Shown: positions 16,542 through 23,836, numbered from the stretch's first letter. The stretch: 32,696 nucleotides of DNA from Bacillota bacterium (GCA_023415335.1 JAEZLD010000157.1:1-32696), one strand, 5' to 3'. Numbers and translations: made by a program. The notes: a model not told the origin generated them from the letters alone.

Positions 16542-18239
16542 ATGAATTACAAGGACTACCCCGAATTGGCTGCAATGTCAGCTGGAAGGAAGAAGGCAGA
16601 TCTGGTCTTAAAAAATGCATATATCCTTAATGTCTTTACTGAAGAGTTTGTAAGAAGTGATGTGGCTGTTACAAATGGAATTATTGTAGGAGTAGGAAGC
16701 TATGAGGGAAAAGAAGAGAGGGATTTGACCGGATGCTATATTGTTCCGGGTTTTATTGATAGTCACCTACATCTGGAGTCCACCTTAGTAAGACCCTATG
16801 AGCTTATAGGTGAAGCTCTGAAGAATGGTACGACTACCTTTATTGTAGACCCTCACGAATCAGCAAATGTTTGTGGAAAAAAGGGTATAGACTTTATACT
16901 TAAAGAAACAGATAGACTCCCAGGAAACATATTTGTGATGCTTCCCTCCTGCGTTCCTGCTACAGCTCATGAAGATAATGGGGCTGTCATAGGTGCAGAT
17001 GACATGAAGGAGTATATGGACAATGAACGGATCTTGGGTCTGGGGGAGGTTATGGACAGTAAGGCTGTTATTGAAGCCAGACAGGAGATGCTGGATAAGC
17101 TATCCCTATTTGAAAACAGGATAATGGACGGACACGCTCCAGGACTCTCAGACAAGGAGCTTTCTGCATATGTTCTGGCAGGTATAAAAACAGACCACGA
17201 GTGTACGGAGTATGTTTATGCTAAAAAGCAGGTATCAAATGGGATGTATGTGCTAATAAGAGAAGGAAGTGCTGCTAAGAACCTGGAGGCCATAGTATCA
17301 GGTATTGTAGGTGAAAATGCCAGCACGGAAAGATACTGCTTCTGTACGGATGACAAGCATGTATCCTCCATAAAGAAGGAAGGGCATATAAGCTGCAACA
17401 TAAAAAAGGCTATAAGACTTGGAATAAAGCCTGAAAAGGCATATAAAATGGCAAGCTACAATGCTTCCCAGTGCTACAGTTTAAGAAGGCTTGGGGCAAT
17501 TGCACCAGGCTATCAGGCTGACTTGGTGGTGCTGAGCAATGTGGAAAACGTGGATATAGTGCAGGTGCTTTATAAAGGAATAGCCGTAGACAGCATTGAT
17601 GCTGTAAGACCTGAAGAGCTTCCAGAGGAAATAATGAACACAGTGCATGTAAAGGATTTTTCAAAGGAGAAGCTAAGGCTCACAGCAGATAGAGGATTGT
17701 GTCCTATCATAGAAATTGTCCCGGGAGAGATTATTACCAGAAGGCTTATGGAAAATGTGCCTGCAGAGGAGGGCTTTTTCAAGCCTGATAGTAACTATAA
17801 TAAAATTGCGGTAATAGAAAGGCATAAAAACACAGGCAGAGTAGGAGTTGGAGTAGTAAAGGGTTTTGGCATAACGGGGGGAGCTATAGCCTCAAGTGTA
17901 TCCCATGATTCTCACAACATAGTTATAGTAGGGGATAATGATGAGGATATGGAGCTTGCAGTCCAGGAATTGATAAGACTTAATGGCGGGTATGTTATTG
18001 CCTCAGGAGGAGAAGTAAAGCAGAAGCTGGAGCTGCCTATAATGGGGCTTATGAGCCCTGAGAACCATGAGATAGTAGAAAACAGGGTGAATGACATGAC
18101 AGCTTATGCCAGAGCCATTGGAGTTAATAACGGGATTGATCCATTCATAAACCTGTCCTTTATGGCACTGACTGTTATACCACAGATAAGGATAACAGAC
18201 AGGGGAGTGTATGATGTTGTGGATGACAGGTTTGAGTAG
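16542..18239 (+). CDS. ade: Adenine deaminase
   Basis: Hydrolyses adenine to hypoxanthine and ammonia. This is the bacterial amidohydrolase-type adenine deaminase (AdeC), not an adenosine-deaminase fold. It has 565 residues, as expected. Signature segments are P-G-F-I-D-S-H-L-H-L-E-S-T with H75 and H77, V-D-P-H-E-S-A-N-V-C-G, G-E-V-M, D-G-H-A-P-G-L, T-D-H-E-C-T and T-D-D-K-H. The characteristic C-terminal domain with I-E-R-H and S-H-D-S-H-N is also present. An AAGAAGG site precedes the ATG. It supplies hypoxanthine to the xanthine dehydrogenases of the cluster. It is the last purine gene of the rightward unit and is followed by a terminator hairpin. Confidence 0.94.
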   Translation: MNYKDYPELAAMSAGRKKADLVLKNAYILNVFTEEFVRSDVAVTNGIIVGVGSYEGKEERDLTGCYIVPGFIDSHLHLESTLVRPYELIGEALKNGTTTFIVDPHESANVCGKKGIDFILKETDRLPGNIFVMLPSCVPATAHEDNGAVIGADDMKEYMDNERILGLGEVMDSKAVIEARQEMLDKLSLFENRIMDGHAPGLSDKELSAYVLAGIKTDHECTEYVYAKKQVSNGMYVLIREGSAAKNLEAIVSGIVGENASTERYCFCTDDKHVSSIKKEGHISCNIKKAIRLGIKPEKAYKMASYNASQCYSLRRLGAIAPGYQADLVVLSNVENVDIVQVLYKGIAVDSIDAVRPEELPEEIMNTVHVKDFSKEKLRLTADRGLCPIIEIVPGEIITRRLMENVPAEEGFFKPDSNYNKIAVIERHKNTGRVGVGVVKGFGITGGAIASSVSHDSHNIVIVGDNDEDMELAVQELIRLNGGYVIASGGEVKQKLELPIMGLMSPENHEIVENRVNDMTAYARAIGVNNGIDPFINLSFMALTVIPQIRITDRGVYDVVDDRFE

Positions 18240-18282
18240 TGGGAAATATTAAAGAGCAAACAGGAAAGATGCAAGGTGTAAA

Positions 18283-18320
18283 GGCCCAGACAAGCAATAG
18301 TCTGGGCTTCTCATATTTTT
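18283..18320 (+). terminator. Terminator after ade
   Basis: GCCCAGAC, an 8-base loop, then GTCTGGGC and a U-rich tail ending in TATTTTT. It closes the rightward purine unit about 45 bases after the ade stop. Confidence 0.75.
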
Positions 18321-18327
18321 AAATAGT

Positions 18328-18404
18328 ATGGCTTATAAGAACCAAAGGAATAAAATCTGCCCTTGTGGGGAAGCTCCACAGAGGGTAATTCTTTATAAGG
18401 CCAT
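18328..18404. other. Compact two-part stem-loop element of unknown function
   Basis: An outer 14-bp stem pairs 18328-18341 (ATGGC, TTATAA, GAA) with 18389-18404 (TTC, TTATAA, GCCAT), with two single-base bulges on the right arm. Inside is a second stem, CCCT-TGTGG (18360-18368) with CCACA-G-AGGG (18376-18385). An asymmetric internal loop of 18 and 3 bases separates the two. It lies between the ade terminator and the promoter of the PAP2 gene, so it is either a separate small RNA or a palindromic repeat. I do not recognise it as a known riboswitch. Confidence 0.45.
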
Positions 18405-18420
18405 CGTAAAGTGATATAAT
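18392..18420 (+). promoter_or_regulatory. Candidate promoter of the PAP2 gene
   Basis: TTTATA (18392-18397), 17 bases, then TATAAT (18415-18420) with a TGA extension just before the -10. The -35 overlaps the right arm of the structured element at 18328-18404. Confidence 0.55.
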
Positions 18421-18451
18421 AAATATAGTAGTATATGGGAAAGGTGGGAGG

Positions 18452-19009
18452 ATGATGCTGGGAACAATACAGAATGTTGATTTAAATATACTAACCGCTC
18501 TTCATAGCTTAGTTCAGAATTCTTTTTTGGATAAAATAATGCCCTATATAACAAGCTTGGGAAATAGTGGACTAATATGGATAGTTATATCTATAGTCAT
18601 GATATGTAAAAAAAAATACAGGACAACAGGAATACTATGTCTTTCAGCATTACTCTTAACAACAGTGCTGGGAGAGGGAATTCTAAAGCATCTGGTTCAG
18701 AGACAGAGGCCATATAACCATATTGACTCGCTGAACCTGCTTATATCGGAGCCTGTTTCTTATTCCTTTCCTTCAGGACATACGGGAAGTTCTTTTGCTG
18801 CGGCTACAGTTATTTCTAGCAGAATACACAAGGCTGCTCCATGGGTATTTTCTTTTGCAGCTATTATTGCTTTTTCAAGGCTATACCTTATGGTTCATTA
18901 CCCTACAGACGTACTGGTGGGAGCAATTTTGGGAACCATTAGCGCAATTATGGTGCTTAGAATTTATAAAAATAGAATAAGAAAAGGTAAAATTGAAAGG
19001 TCTGCTTGA
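18452..19009 (+). CDS. PAP2-superfamily membrane phosphatase
   Basis: This 185-residue polytopic membrane protein has the three PAP2 phosphatase motifs: K-x6-R-P (K-H-L-V-Q-R-Q-R-P, about residues 79-87), P-S-G-H (about 107-110) and S-R-x5-H-x3-D (about 141-151). About five hydrophobic helices are visible. Substrates of close clostridial relatives are undecaprenyl pyrophosphate or phosphatidylglycerol phosphate, and the sequence alone does not separate them. Two ATG codons are in tandem (18452 and 18455). The AAGGTGGGAGG site fits the second slightly better. It has its own promoter and terminator, so it appears monocistronic and unrelated to the purine cluster. Confidence 0.88.
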   Translation: MMLGTIQNVDLNILTALHSLVQNSFLDKIMPYITSLGNSGLIWIVISIVMICKKKYRTTGILCLSALLLTTVLGEGILKHLVQRQRPYNHIDSLNLLISEPVSYSFPSGHTGSSFAAATVISSRIHKAAPWVFSFAAIIAFSRLYLMVHYPTDVLVGAILGTISAIMVLRIYKNRIRKGKIERSA

Positions 19010-19034
19010 AATAATACAGGCCTTTCGCTTTTTT
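18995..19034 (+). terminator. Terminator of the PAP2 gene
   Basis: The 10-bp stem GAAAGGTCTG with CAGGCCTTTC (one G-U pair, loop of 12) is followed by GCTTTTTT. The left arm overlaps the last codons and the stop of the PAP2 gene. Confidence 0.85.
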
Positions 19035-19216
19035 GGCTGGGTTTGTTATGATCCGAATGATTTAGACTATATTTATTTGTATATATAAATATAGCAAATA
19101 ATGTAACTATATATAAATATTACTGTTAATTATGTGGTAATATTATATAATGAATGATACCATAATTAAAAAAGTTAAGCACATTCTAATTACAAATGTA
19201 TAAAGGGGATTTAACT

Positions 19217-20347
19217 ATGCAATTGGATACGGTTGAAATGATTACCATTGGAGAGCTTGGCATAATTGCAATGCAGAGCTGCAGGGAGCTTGGCACAAAG
19301 GCAGAGAAGTTTATTAGACAACTGAGGACACAAGAGAATTATTCGATTCAGAAGAAATCATATCTTGTACCTATAGAGGAAATAAGGTTTGCAAATGGTG
19401 AAGGAAAGGTAAAGCTTCTAGAAACCGTAAGGGGAAAGGATGTATATATACTTTGTGATGTTGGTAATTATAGCTGTACCTACAGTATGTATGGCTTTAC
19501 AAATCATATGGGGCCTGATGAGCACTTTCAGGATTTAAAGAGAGTTCTTTCAGCCATAGGGGGAAAAGCCAGAAGGATTACAGTGATTATGCCTATGCTT
19601 TACGAATCAAGGCAGCATAAACGCAAGGGACGAGAATCTATGGATTGCGCCATGGCACTGAAGGAGCTGGGAGAAATGGGGGTTGTAGAGATAATAACCT
19701 TTGATGCCCACGACACAAGTGTACAGAATGCAATACCCTTAATATCCTTTGAAAATTTATATCCTACTTATGAAATAGTCAAAGCCATGCTGGAGAATGA
19801 GGAGGATCTTCCATTTGATAAATCCGAGATGATTATTGTCAGTCCTGATACAGGTGCAATGGACAGAGCTATATATTATTCCAGTGTTCTTGGACTTGAT
19901 ATAGGATTATTCTACAAAAGAAGGGATCATACTAAGCTCATAAAAGGAAAGAATCCAATAATACAGCATGAGTATATAGGCAGAGACATAGAAGGGCAGA
20001 ACGTGCTTATAGTTGATGATATGATTGCCTCAGGAGAATCCATATTCGATATACTAAGGGAAGTTAAAAAGAGGAAAGCTAAGAAGGTATATATTGCAGT
20101 GAGCTTTGCATTATTTACAGAAGGTACTGAAAAGTTCAATGCATACTATAATGAGGGGCTGTTCAACAAGGTTTACTCCACCAACCTTACATATATACCC
20201 AAGGAAGCAAAGGATAAGGAATGGTTTGTGGAAGTAGACATGTCTCAGCTTATTGGAGAGGTAATAAACAGCCTTAATTATGACAAAAGCATTGCAGACA
20301 TAGTTGATGCTACAAATAAAATAAAGAAGATGATGGCTGAATGTTAA
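19217..20347 (+). CDS. Divergent ribose-phosphate pyrophosphokinase (PRPP synthetase)-like protein
   Basis: 376 residues, clearly longer than the roughly 315 of housekeeping Prs. Recognisable Prs features: R-Q-H-K-R at 132-136 in place of the usual A-R-Q-D-R ATP-loop; D-A-H at 163-165; S-P-D-T-G at 209-213 followed by Y-K-R-R; and the PRPP-binding loop V-L-I-V-D-D-M-I-A-S-G-E-S at 263-275. The N-terminal 70 residues do not look like the canonical Prs N-terminus. It may be a PRPP synthetase paralogue or a phosphoribosyltransferase-fold protein with another role. I chose the ATG at 19217 because AAAGGGGA lies eight bases upstream; the ATG at 19196 has no site. The 207-base upstream gap is AT-rich with a TATAAT at 19146-19151. 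Confidence 0.75.
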   Translation: MQLDTVEMITIGELGIIAMQSCRELGTKAEKFIRQLRTQENYSIQKKSYLVPIEEIRFANGEGKVKLLETVRGKDVYILCDVGNYSCTYSMYGFTNHMGPDEHFQDLKRVLSAIGGKARRITVIMPMLYESRQHKRKGRESMDCAMALKELGEMGVVEIITFDAHDTSVQNAIPLISFENLYPTYEIVKAMLENEEDLPFDKSEMIIVSPDTGAMDRAIYYSSVLGLDIGLFYKRRDHTKLIKGKNPIIQHEYIGRDIEGQNVLIVDDMIASGESIFDILREVKKRKAKKVYIAVSFALFTEGTEKFNAYYNEGLFNKVYSTNLTYIPKEAKDKEWFVEVDMSQLIGEVINSLNYDKSIADIVDATNKIKKMMAEC

Positions 20348-20397
20348 GCCCTATAAAATTGTATAGACGTATAATTCATTAATATAAATATAATAGG

Positions 20398-20426
20398 TTG
20401 ACTGTAAGACTTTAAAGTGATATAGT
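20398..20426 (+). promoter_or_regulatory. Strong sigma-A promoter
   Basis: TTGACT (20398-20403), exactly 17 bases, then TATAGT (20421-20426), with an extended TGA before the -10. It matches five of six bases in both hexamers and is the best promoter match I found in the window. It would start RNA near 20433. Confidence 0.7.
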
Positions 20427-20432
20427 AAAAAT

Positions 20433-20519
20433 TGTAAAAAATATATATAATAGAAAATAATTTAGTACACCCTCCAAACATGAGTCCGTTTATGTTCTAA
20501 CATAAACGGCGTTTTTTTA
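20433..20519 (+). ncRNA. Candidate small RNA (about 85 nt) with a C-rich segment
   Basis: A strong promoter ends at 20426 and a strong intrinsic terminator ends at about 20519, with no start codon plus ribosome site between them. The RNA would have an A/U-rich 5' part, an apparently unpaired CACCCTCC (20468-20475) and the terminator hairpin. C-rich unpaired segments complementary to Shine-Dalgarno sequences are typical of Firmicute regulatory RNAs such as RoxS/RsaE. Alternatively it is an attenuated leader of the genes downstream. This is inferred from the sequence only. Confidence 0.45.
20486..20519 (+). terminator. Strong intrinsic terminator
   Basis: A 9-bp perfect stem CCGTTTATG with CATAAACGG (loop TTCTAA) is followed by CG and a run of seven T. 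It lies 139 bases after the PRPP-synthetase-like stop codon and immediately after the candidate small RNA. Confidence 0.88.
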
Positions 20520-20553
20520 TTATCAGCCGTTATTATTTAAGGGAGATACTTAC

Positions 20554-20679
20554 ATGATACGCTATAAAATAAGCTTGTATATGTCAGGAATAAAAGACGG
20601 TTTATTTTTTAGTATTTACCTCTCACACATAATTGATAAAGTAATATTATATAATATCAAAGACTTCAAGGGGTGCTAG
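20554..20679 (+). CDS. Possible 41-residue leader peptide or small protein
   Basis: An ATG frame of 41 codons is preceded eight bases upstream by AAGGGAG. It ends in TAG at 20677-20679, one base before the ATG of the PLP enzyme, whose ribosome site AAGGGG lies within the last codons of this frame. That geometry would allow translational coupling. The peptide begins M-I-R-Y-K-I-S and is rich in hydrophobic and aromatic residues. I know no homologue, and the region is AT-rich enough that a chance frame is possible. Confidence 0.25.
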   Translation: MIRYKISLYMSGIKDGLFFSIYLSHIIDKVILYNIKDFKGC

Positions 20680-20680
20680 T

Positions 20681-22006
20681 ATGGAAAGTAATGTTAATGA
20701 CAAATATAGGAGCCTGGTGGTAGGAACGGATACTATGGTTCCTTTAAGCAGTGGGAGGAGGGTAACAGCTATAAATTTTGATAATGCGGCAACCACTCCT
20801 CCATTTAACTGTGTTCTTCAGGATATATTAAGCTTTGCACCCTGGTATTCCTCTATACACAGGGGAGAGGGTTTTAAGTCACAGATATCGTCCATACTAT
20901 ATGAAAACTCAAGGATGGAAGTATTACGTTTTGTGGGTGCAGACCCTGTGTATGATACTGTAATATATGTTAAAAACACAACAGAAGCTATAAACAAGCT
21001 GGCATATAAGCTTCAGGCTTCTGATAGGAAATATATAATACTATCATCAGGTATGGAACATCATTCTAATGACCTTCCCTGGAGGGATAAATACAATGTA
21101 AAGTATATAGAAATAGATAAGTGCGGAAGGTTAATGCTGGAGGATCTGGAAAAGAAGCTTAAACAGTATGGGGAGGATGTAAGACTTGTAGCACTTACCG
21201 GGGCATCAAATGTTACTGGGTATATAAACCCCATATATGAGGCGGCAGAGCTTGCACATAAATATGGAACAAGGATTCTTGTTGATGGAGCTCAGCTTGT
21301 ACCTCATTGCCAGTTTTCAATGAAAAGTCATAAGGACCCACAGCATATAGATTTTATTGCATTCTCTGCACATAAAATGTATGCTCCCTTTGGAACCGGG
21401 GTGCTTATTGGACATGGAGATACCTTCTCCAGTGGGCCGCCAGACTATAGCGGAGGAGGGACTGTTGACGTAGTAACAACCAATTTTGTAAAATGGAATG
21501 AAACTCCCCACAGGGATGAAGCAGGAACACCTAACCTTATGGGGGTCACGGCACTTATAAGCTCCATAAGGAAGCTTAATGAAATAGGAATGGATAATAT
21601 AAGGCTCTATGAGAGCAGCCTACTGGAATATGGATTGGAAAGATTGAAAGAAATTAAGGATATAAGGCTGTACTGCGGCGAAGGAGAATATGACAGAGTA
21701 AGCATTATACCCTTTAATATTGATGGAGTTTACCATGGCGCTGTTGCAAAGTCTTTATCTTATGACTATGGCATAGCGGTAAGAAACGGGTGTTTTTGTG
21801 CACAGCCATATATACAAAAGCTACTCAATGTTACTCCAGAGGATATGGTTAAATTTATCAGCGGTGAGAGTGGAAGAAGAAGGCCGGGAATGGTAAGGCT
21901 CAGCTTTGGCATATACAACACAAAGGGGGAAATAGACAGACTTGCGGAGGCACTAGGAGAAATTTGTTCCAATAAGAAGCTTTGTATGGATAAATATATG
22001 GAATAG
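20681..22006 (+). CDS. Class V aminotransferase / SufS-like cysteine desulfurase
   Basis: A PLP-dependent fold-type I enzyme of 441 residues. The PLP lysine is K232 in F-S-A-H-K-M-Y-A-P-F-G-T-G, with D202 and Q205 in V-D-G-A-Q and the H-H pair at 127-128. Near the C-terminus R-N-G-C-F-C-A-Q-P (368-376) aligns with the active-site loop of SufS-type desulfurases, putting C373 at the sulfur-accepting position, with C371 as an extra Cys two residues before. It is somewhat longer than SufS (about 406). No suf or isc partners are adjacent, so a specialised sulfur or selenium donor role is possible. It ends at a strong terminator. Start site AAGGGG precedes the ATG. Confidence 0.8.
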   Translation: MESNVNDKYRSLVVGTDTMVPLSSGRRVTAINFDNAATTPPFNCVLQDILSFAPWYSSIHRGEGFKSQISSILYENSRMEVLRFVGADPVYDTVIYVKNTTEAINKLAYKLQASDRKYIILSSGMEHHSNDLPWRDKYNVKYIEIDKCGRLMLEDLEKKLKQYGEDVRLVALTGASNVTGYINPIYEAAELAHKYGTRILVDGAQLVPHCQFSMKSHKDPQHIDFIAFSAHKMYAPFGTGVLIGHGDTFSSGPPDYSGGGTVDVVTTNFVKWNETPHRDEAGTPNLMGVTALISSIRKLNEIGMDNIRLYESSLLEYGLERLKEIKDIRLYCGEGEYDRVSIIPFNIDGVYHGAVAKSLSYDYGIAVRNGCFCAQPYIQKLLNVTPEDMVKFISGESGRRRPGMVRLSFGIYNTKGEIDRLAEALGEICSNKKLCMDKYME

Positions 22007-22037
22007 AAAAAGGCCGGCATCAAAAACCGGCCTTTTT
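22007..22037. terminator. Bidirectional terminator between the PLP enzyme and the DUF624 gene
   Basis: AAAAAGGCCGG, a 9-base loop, then CCGGCCTTTTT. The A-run on one side and T-run on the other allow termination in both directions of these convergent genes. Confidence 0.9.
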
Positions 22038-22068
22038 AACATATTAATTTCATGCACCCCATAAAAAA

Positions 22069-22770
22069 TTAATTTTCCTCTTCCATAATATCGTCTTCCT
22101 TTTCCTCTGGCCAGTGCTTATGGAATACTTTTTCTATAAACCATCCTGAAATGAAAGCGTATAGGCCAATCCCTAATAGAACTACAGCTGCTGGATAATA
22201 ATATAGAAAGAATAACAGAATTGCAGCTATTGAAACACAGGATATTGTAGTGGGTAGATGGCCATTTGAAAGCATAAATGCAGCCTTCAGCTGCAGCCTT
22301 AAGGGGTTTTCATACTTTGATATCATTGGAAAAACATAAATCCCTGTAAATATAAGCTCTATAGCAAGTAAAAACTGTATTGGCAGCATGAACTTGCTAA
22401 GATTTCCTAAGATCGATATATTAGTGATGTTAATATAAATAACAGTACCTATGGCAGCTAATACAATCCATGCAGAGGAAGCCTGCTTAAAATTAAGCCT
22501 CAGGCTTTTCCAAAACTCCTTTAGTGGGCCGGAGCTTTCATCCTTTTGCAGCTTACGCATCATATAAAATGAGGCTGTGAGTCCAGGACCAATAGGAGAT
22601 GAAAATATGATAAGAGCTAATAGCCCAACCACACTGTCATAACCGAAAATTACAAGTGATACTATGGCTGGTATGGCCAGAATGGTGCAGAGAGCATTGC
22701 CTACCATTGAATAATATATAAGGTTTCCTATCTTGTAAAATGGACCATCTAATGAGAACAATCCTTTCAT
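22069..22770 (-). CDS. DUF624 (YesL-like) membrane protein
   Basis: A 233-residue polytopic membrane protein with about five to six hydrophobic segments. The early D-G-P-F-Y-K-I-G-N-L motif, the S-P-I-G-P-G-L-T-A-S-F-Y-M-M-R-K-L segment and the following K-E-F-W-K-S-L-R-L-N-F-K-Q-A-S cytoplasmic stretch are typical of DUF624/YesL proteins. Those often sit beside carbohydrate-uptake genes, but none are here. The C-terminus is strongly acidic (E-E-K-E-D-D-I-M-E-E-E-N). The start is supported by AAAGGAG eight bases upstream. It is a single-gene leftward unit. Its function is unknown. Confidence 0.8.
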   Translation of the reverse strand: MKGLFSLDGPFYKIGNLIYYSMVGNALCTILAIPAIVSLVIFGYDSVVGLLALIIFSSPIGPGLTASFYMMRKLQKDESSGPLKEFWKSLRLNFKQASSAWIVLAAIGTVIYINITNISILGNLSKFMLPIQFLLAIELIFTGIYVFPMISKYENPLRLQLKAAFMLSNGHLPTTISCVSIAAILLFFLYYYPAAVVLLGIGLYAFISGWFIEKVFHKHWPEEKEDDIMEEEN

Positions 22771-22995
22771 TTGCTATTCTCCTTTCAATTAAACATGGGA
22801 GCTATGTTTGATATAAATACATTGTATATTTAAAAACAAATACCATTGTAAAATATTATATATTATACAGTCTCTTAAGTATATAAGTTTAGCAATATTT
22901 AAAAACTTTGTGCAAAGTGAATAAGCATATTTAGACAAAATAATCACTTGAATAATATTAATAAATCAATGCTCGTATATATCCCGGAAGGTATA

Positions 22996-23004
22996 TGCTA
23001 TAAT
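22996..23004 (+). promoter_or_regulatory. Extended -10 promoter element
   Basis: TGC-TATAAT is a perfect extended -10 in the sigma-A sense. The -35 position (TATATA) is poor. Transcription would enter the possible decayed gene that follows. Confidence 0.35.
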
Positions 23005-23191
23005 GTTAGAACACCTTGAAATAATAAGGAAGAGTGCGTAGAAAATGCCTGAGCTTAATCCTAAGGAGTACATGAAGAAGATAAATGGAAGACAAAGGAT
23101 ATAGGTATTTAACCTTACATTGATTGGCAGTAGTTTTGATAAGGAGTTCAAATGGATTATAAGCCTATGGCAATCAAGTAATTACTAAAAA
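23003..23191 (+). pseudogene. Possible decayed small gene with two in-frame TAG codons
   Basis: From the ATG at 23003 one frame reads about 60 codons to a TAA at 23189-23191, interrupted by TAG at 23039 and TAG at 23102. The pieces look coding-like: P-E-L-N-P-K-E-Y-M-K-K-I-N-G-R-Q-R-I between the stops and G-S-S-F-D-K-E-F-K-W-I-I-S-L-W after the second. The middle piece alone could be a 19-residue peptide from the ATG at 23045. I do not recognise a family, and chance is a real alternative. Confidence 0.22.
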
Positions 23192-23206
23192 TTACCATTT
23201 AGTAAT
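23181..23206. repeat. Perfect 9-bp inverted repeat
   Basis: ATTACTAAA and TTTAGTAAT are separated by eight bases. No T-run follows, so it is not an obvious terminator. An AT-rich operator or chance hairpin is possible. Confidence 0.3.
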
Positions 23207-23365
23207 AATTGAGCTTACCAATTCGTATGACATCTATAGACAATAATTTCATGGGCATGTGACTACTTTGAACTAATAATACTACTTATCTGAGCCGATA
23301 AAGCTGATTTTAAAATGCAAATGTTCATTAATACAAAAGTTAATATATATTTTATATTAAGAATG

Positions 23366-23396
23366 TTGAGAATGGTAATTTTTTTCTTCTTATACT
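23366..23396 (+). promoter_or_regulatory. Possible promoter of the DUF6514-like gene
   Basis: TTGAGA (23366-23371) and TATACT (23391-23396) lie 19 bases apart, slightly long, about 70 bases before the start codon. Confidence 0.35.
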
Positions 23397-23464
23397 AATC
23401 ACAATATGACATGAATAATACTGTACAAGTGATAGAATGTTAAAAAAGCGTGGGGGGTCTTATT

Positions 23465-23836
23465 ATGTATAACAAATACCATATCAGTTCCTGTAAAACG
23501 GAGCTTGGCATGGAGAGGATTTTTGTTTACAAATATTTCCTTGTTGAGTGTAAGAAGGACATATGCAGGGGGAATGACAGGGTTACCATCATGGCCTACG
23601 GTATAGAGGCGGTTTGTGAAAAGCATGTAAATGATAGGGTGGTTGATGTTTGCACGGACAGAATTGAAATTATCAGCCCCTACAGGGAAAAGATATTAGA
23701 GCTTATAGAATTCCTAAGAACCCATGAGGTTTCTCCTGTGCATCTTATTGATGTTGTAGGAGCTTTTGCGGACGAAGGGGTAGAGGATTTTGATAGAGAG
23801 GCAGATATACTTGCACAGAGTGTAATGATGGTATAA
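23465..23836 (+). CDS. DUF6514-like small cytoplasmic protein
   Basis: A 123-residue soluble protein without signal peptide or membrane segment. The pattern Y-K-Y-F-L-V-E, then M-A-Y-G-I-E-A, and a C-terminal S-P-V-H-L-I-D-V-V-G-A-F-A-D-E resembles a clostridial family I recall as DUF6514; this is recognition from memory. The function is unknown. The chosen ATG at 23465 follows GGGGGG by seven bases. An in-frame GTG at 23450 lies at the edge of that G-run and is less likely. It stands alone between a gene-poor stretch and a tiny membrane-peptide gene. Confidence 0.7.
   Translation: MYNKYHISSCKTELGMERIFVYKYFLVECKKDICRGNDRVTIMAYGIEAVCEKHVNDRVVDVCTDRIEIISPYREKILELIEFLRTHEVSPVHLIDVVGAFADEGVEDFDREADILAQSVMMV

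Larger units (their letters stand above)
20348..20680. other. Intergenic stretch with promoter, terminator and a short open frame
   Basis: These 333 bases separate the PRPP-synthetase-like gene from the PLP enzyme. They hold a strong promoter (20398-20426), a strong terminator (20486-20519) that together frame a candidate small RNA, and a 41-codon frame (20554-20679). No other structure is evident. Confidence 0.6.
22771..23464. other. Gene-poor 694-base intergenic stretch
   Basis: This is AT-rich DNA between two genes transcribed away from it. It contains an extended -10 element (22996-23004), a possible decayed coding segment (23003-23191), a perfect 9-bp inverted repeat (23181-23206) and a promoter-like pair before the DUF6514-like gene. 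The parts 22771-22960 and 23210-23360 show nothing I can assign. Confidence 0.5.

Noticed and set aside
18328..18404. 6S RNA or known riboswitch identity for the structured element
   Set aside because: It is far shorter than 6S RNA, and I could not match its loops to any riboswitch consensus I know.
19080..19120. Two copies of a 13-base repeat, TATATATAAATAT, 28 bases apart upstream of the PRPP-synthetase-like gene
   Set aside because: The repeat is low-complexity A/T sequence in an AT-rich gap, so chance recurrence is likely.
23039..23104. In-frame TAG codons as pyrrolysine or readthrough sites
   Set aside because: No pyl genes or structured readthrough signal are visible and the frame has no identified homologue; decay or chance is simpler.
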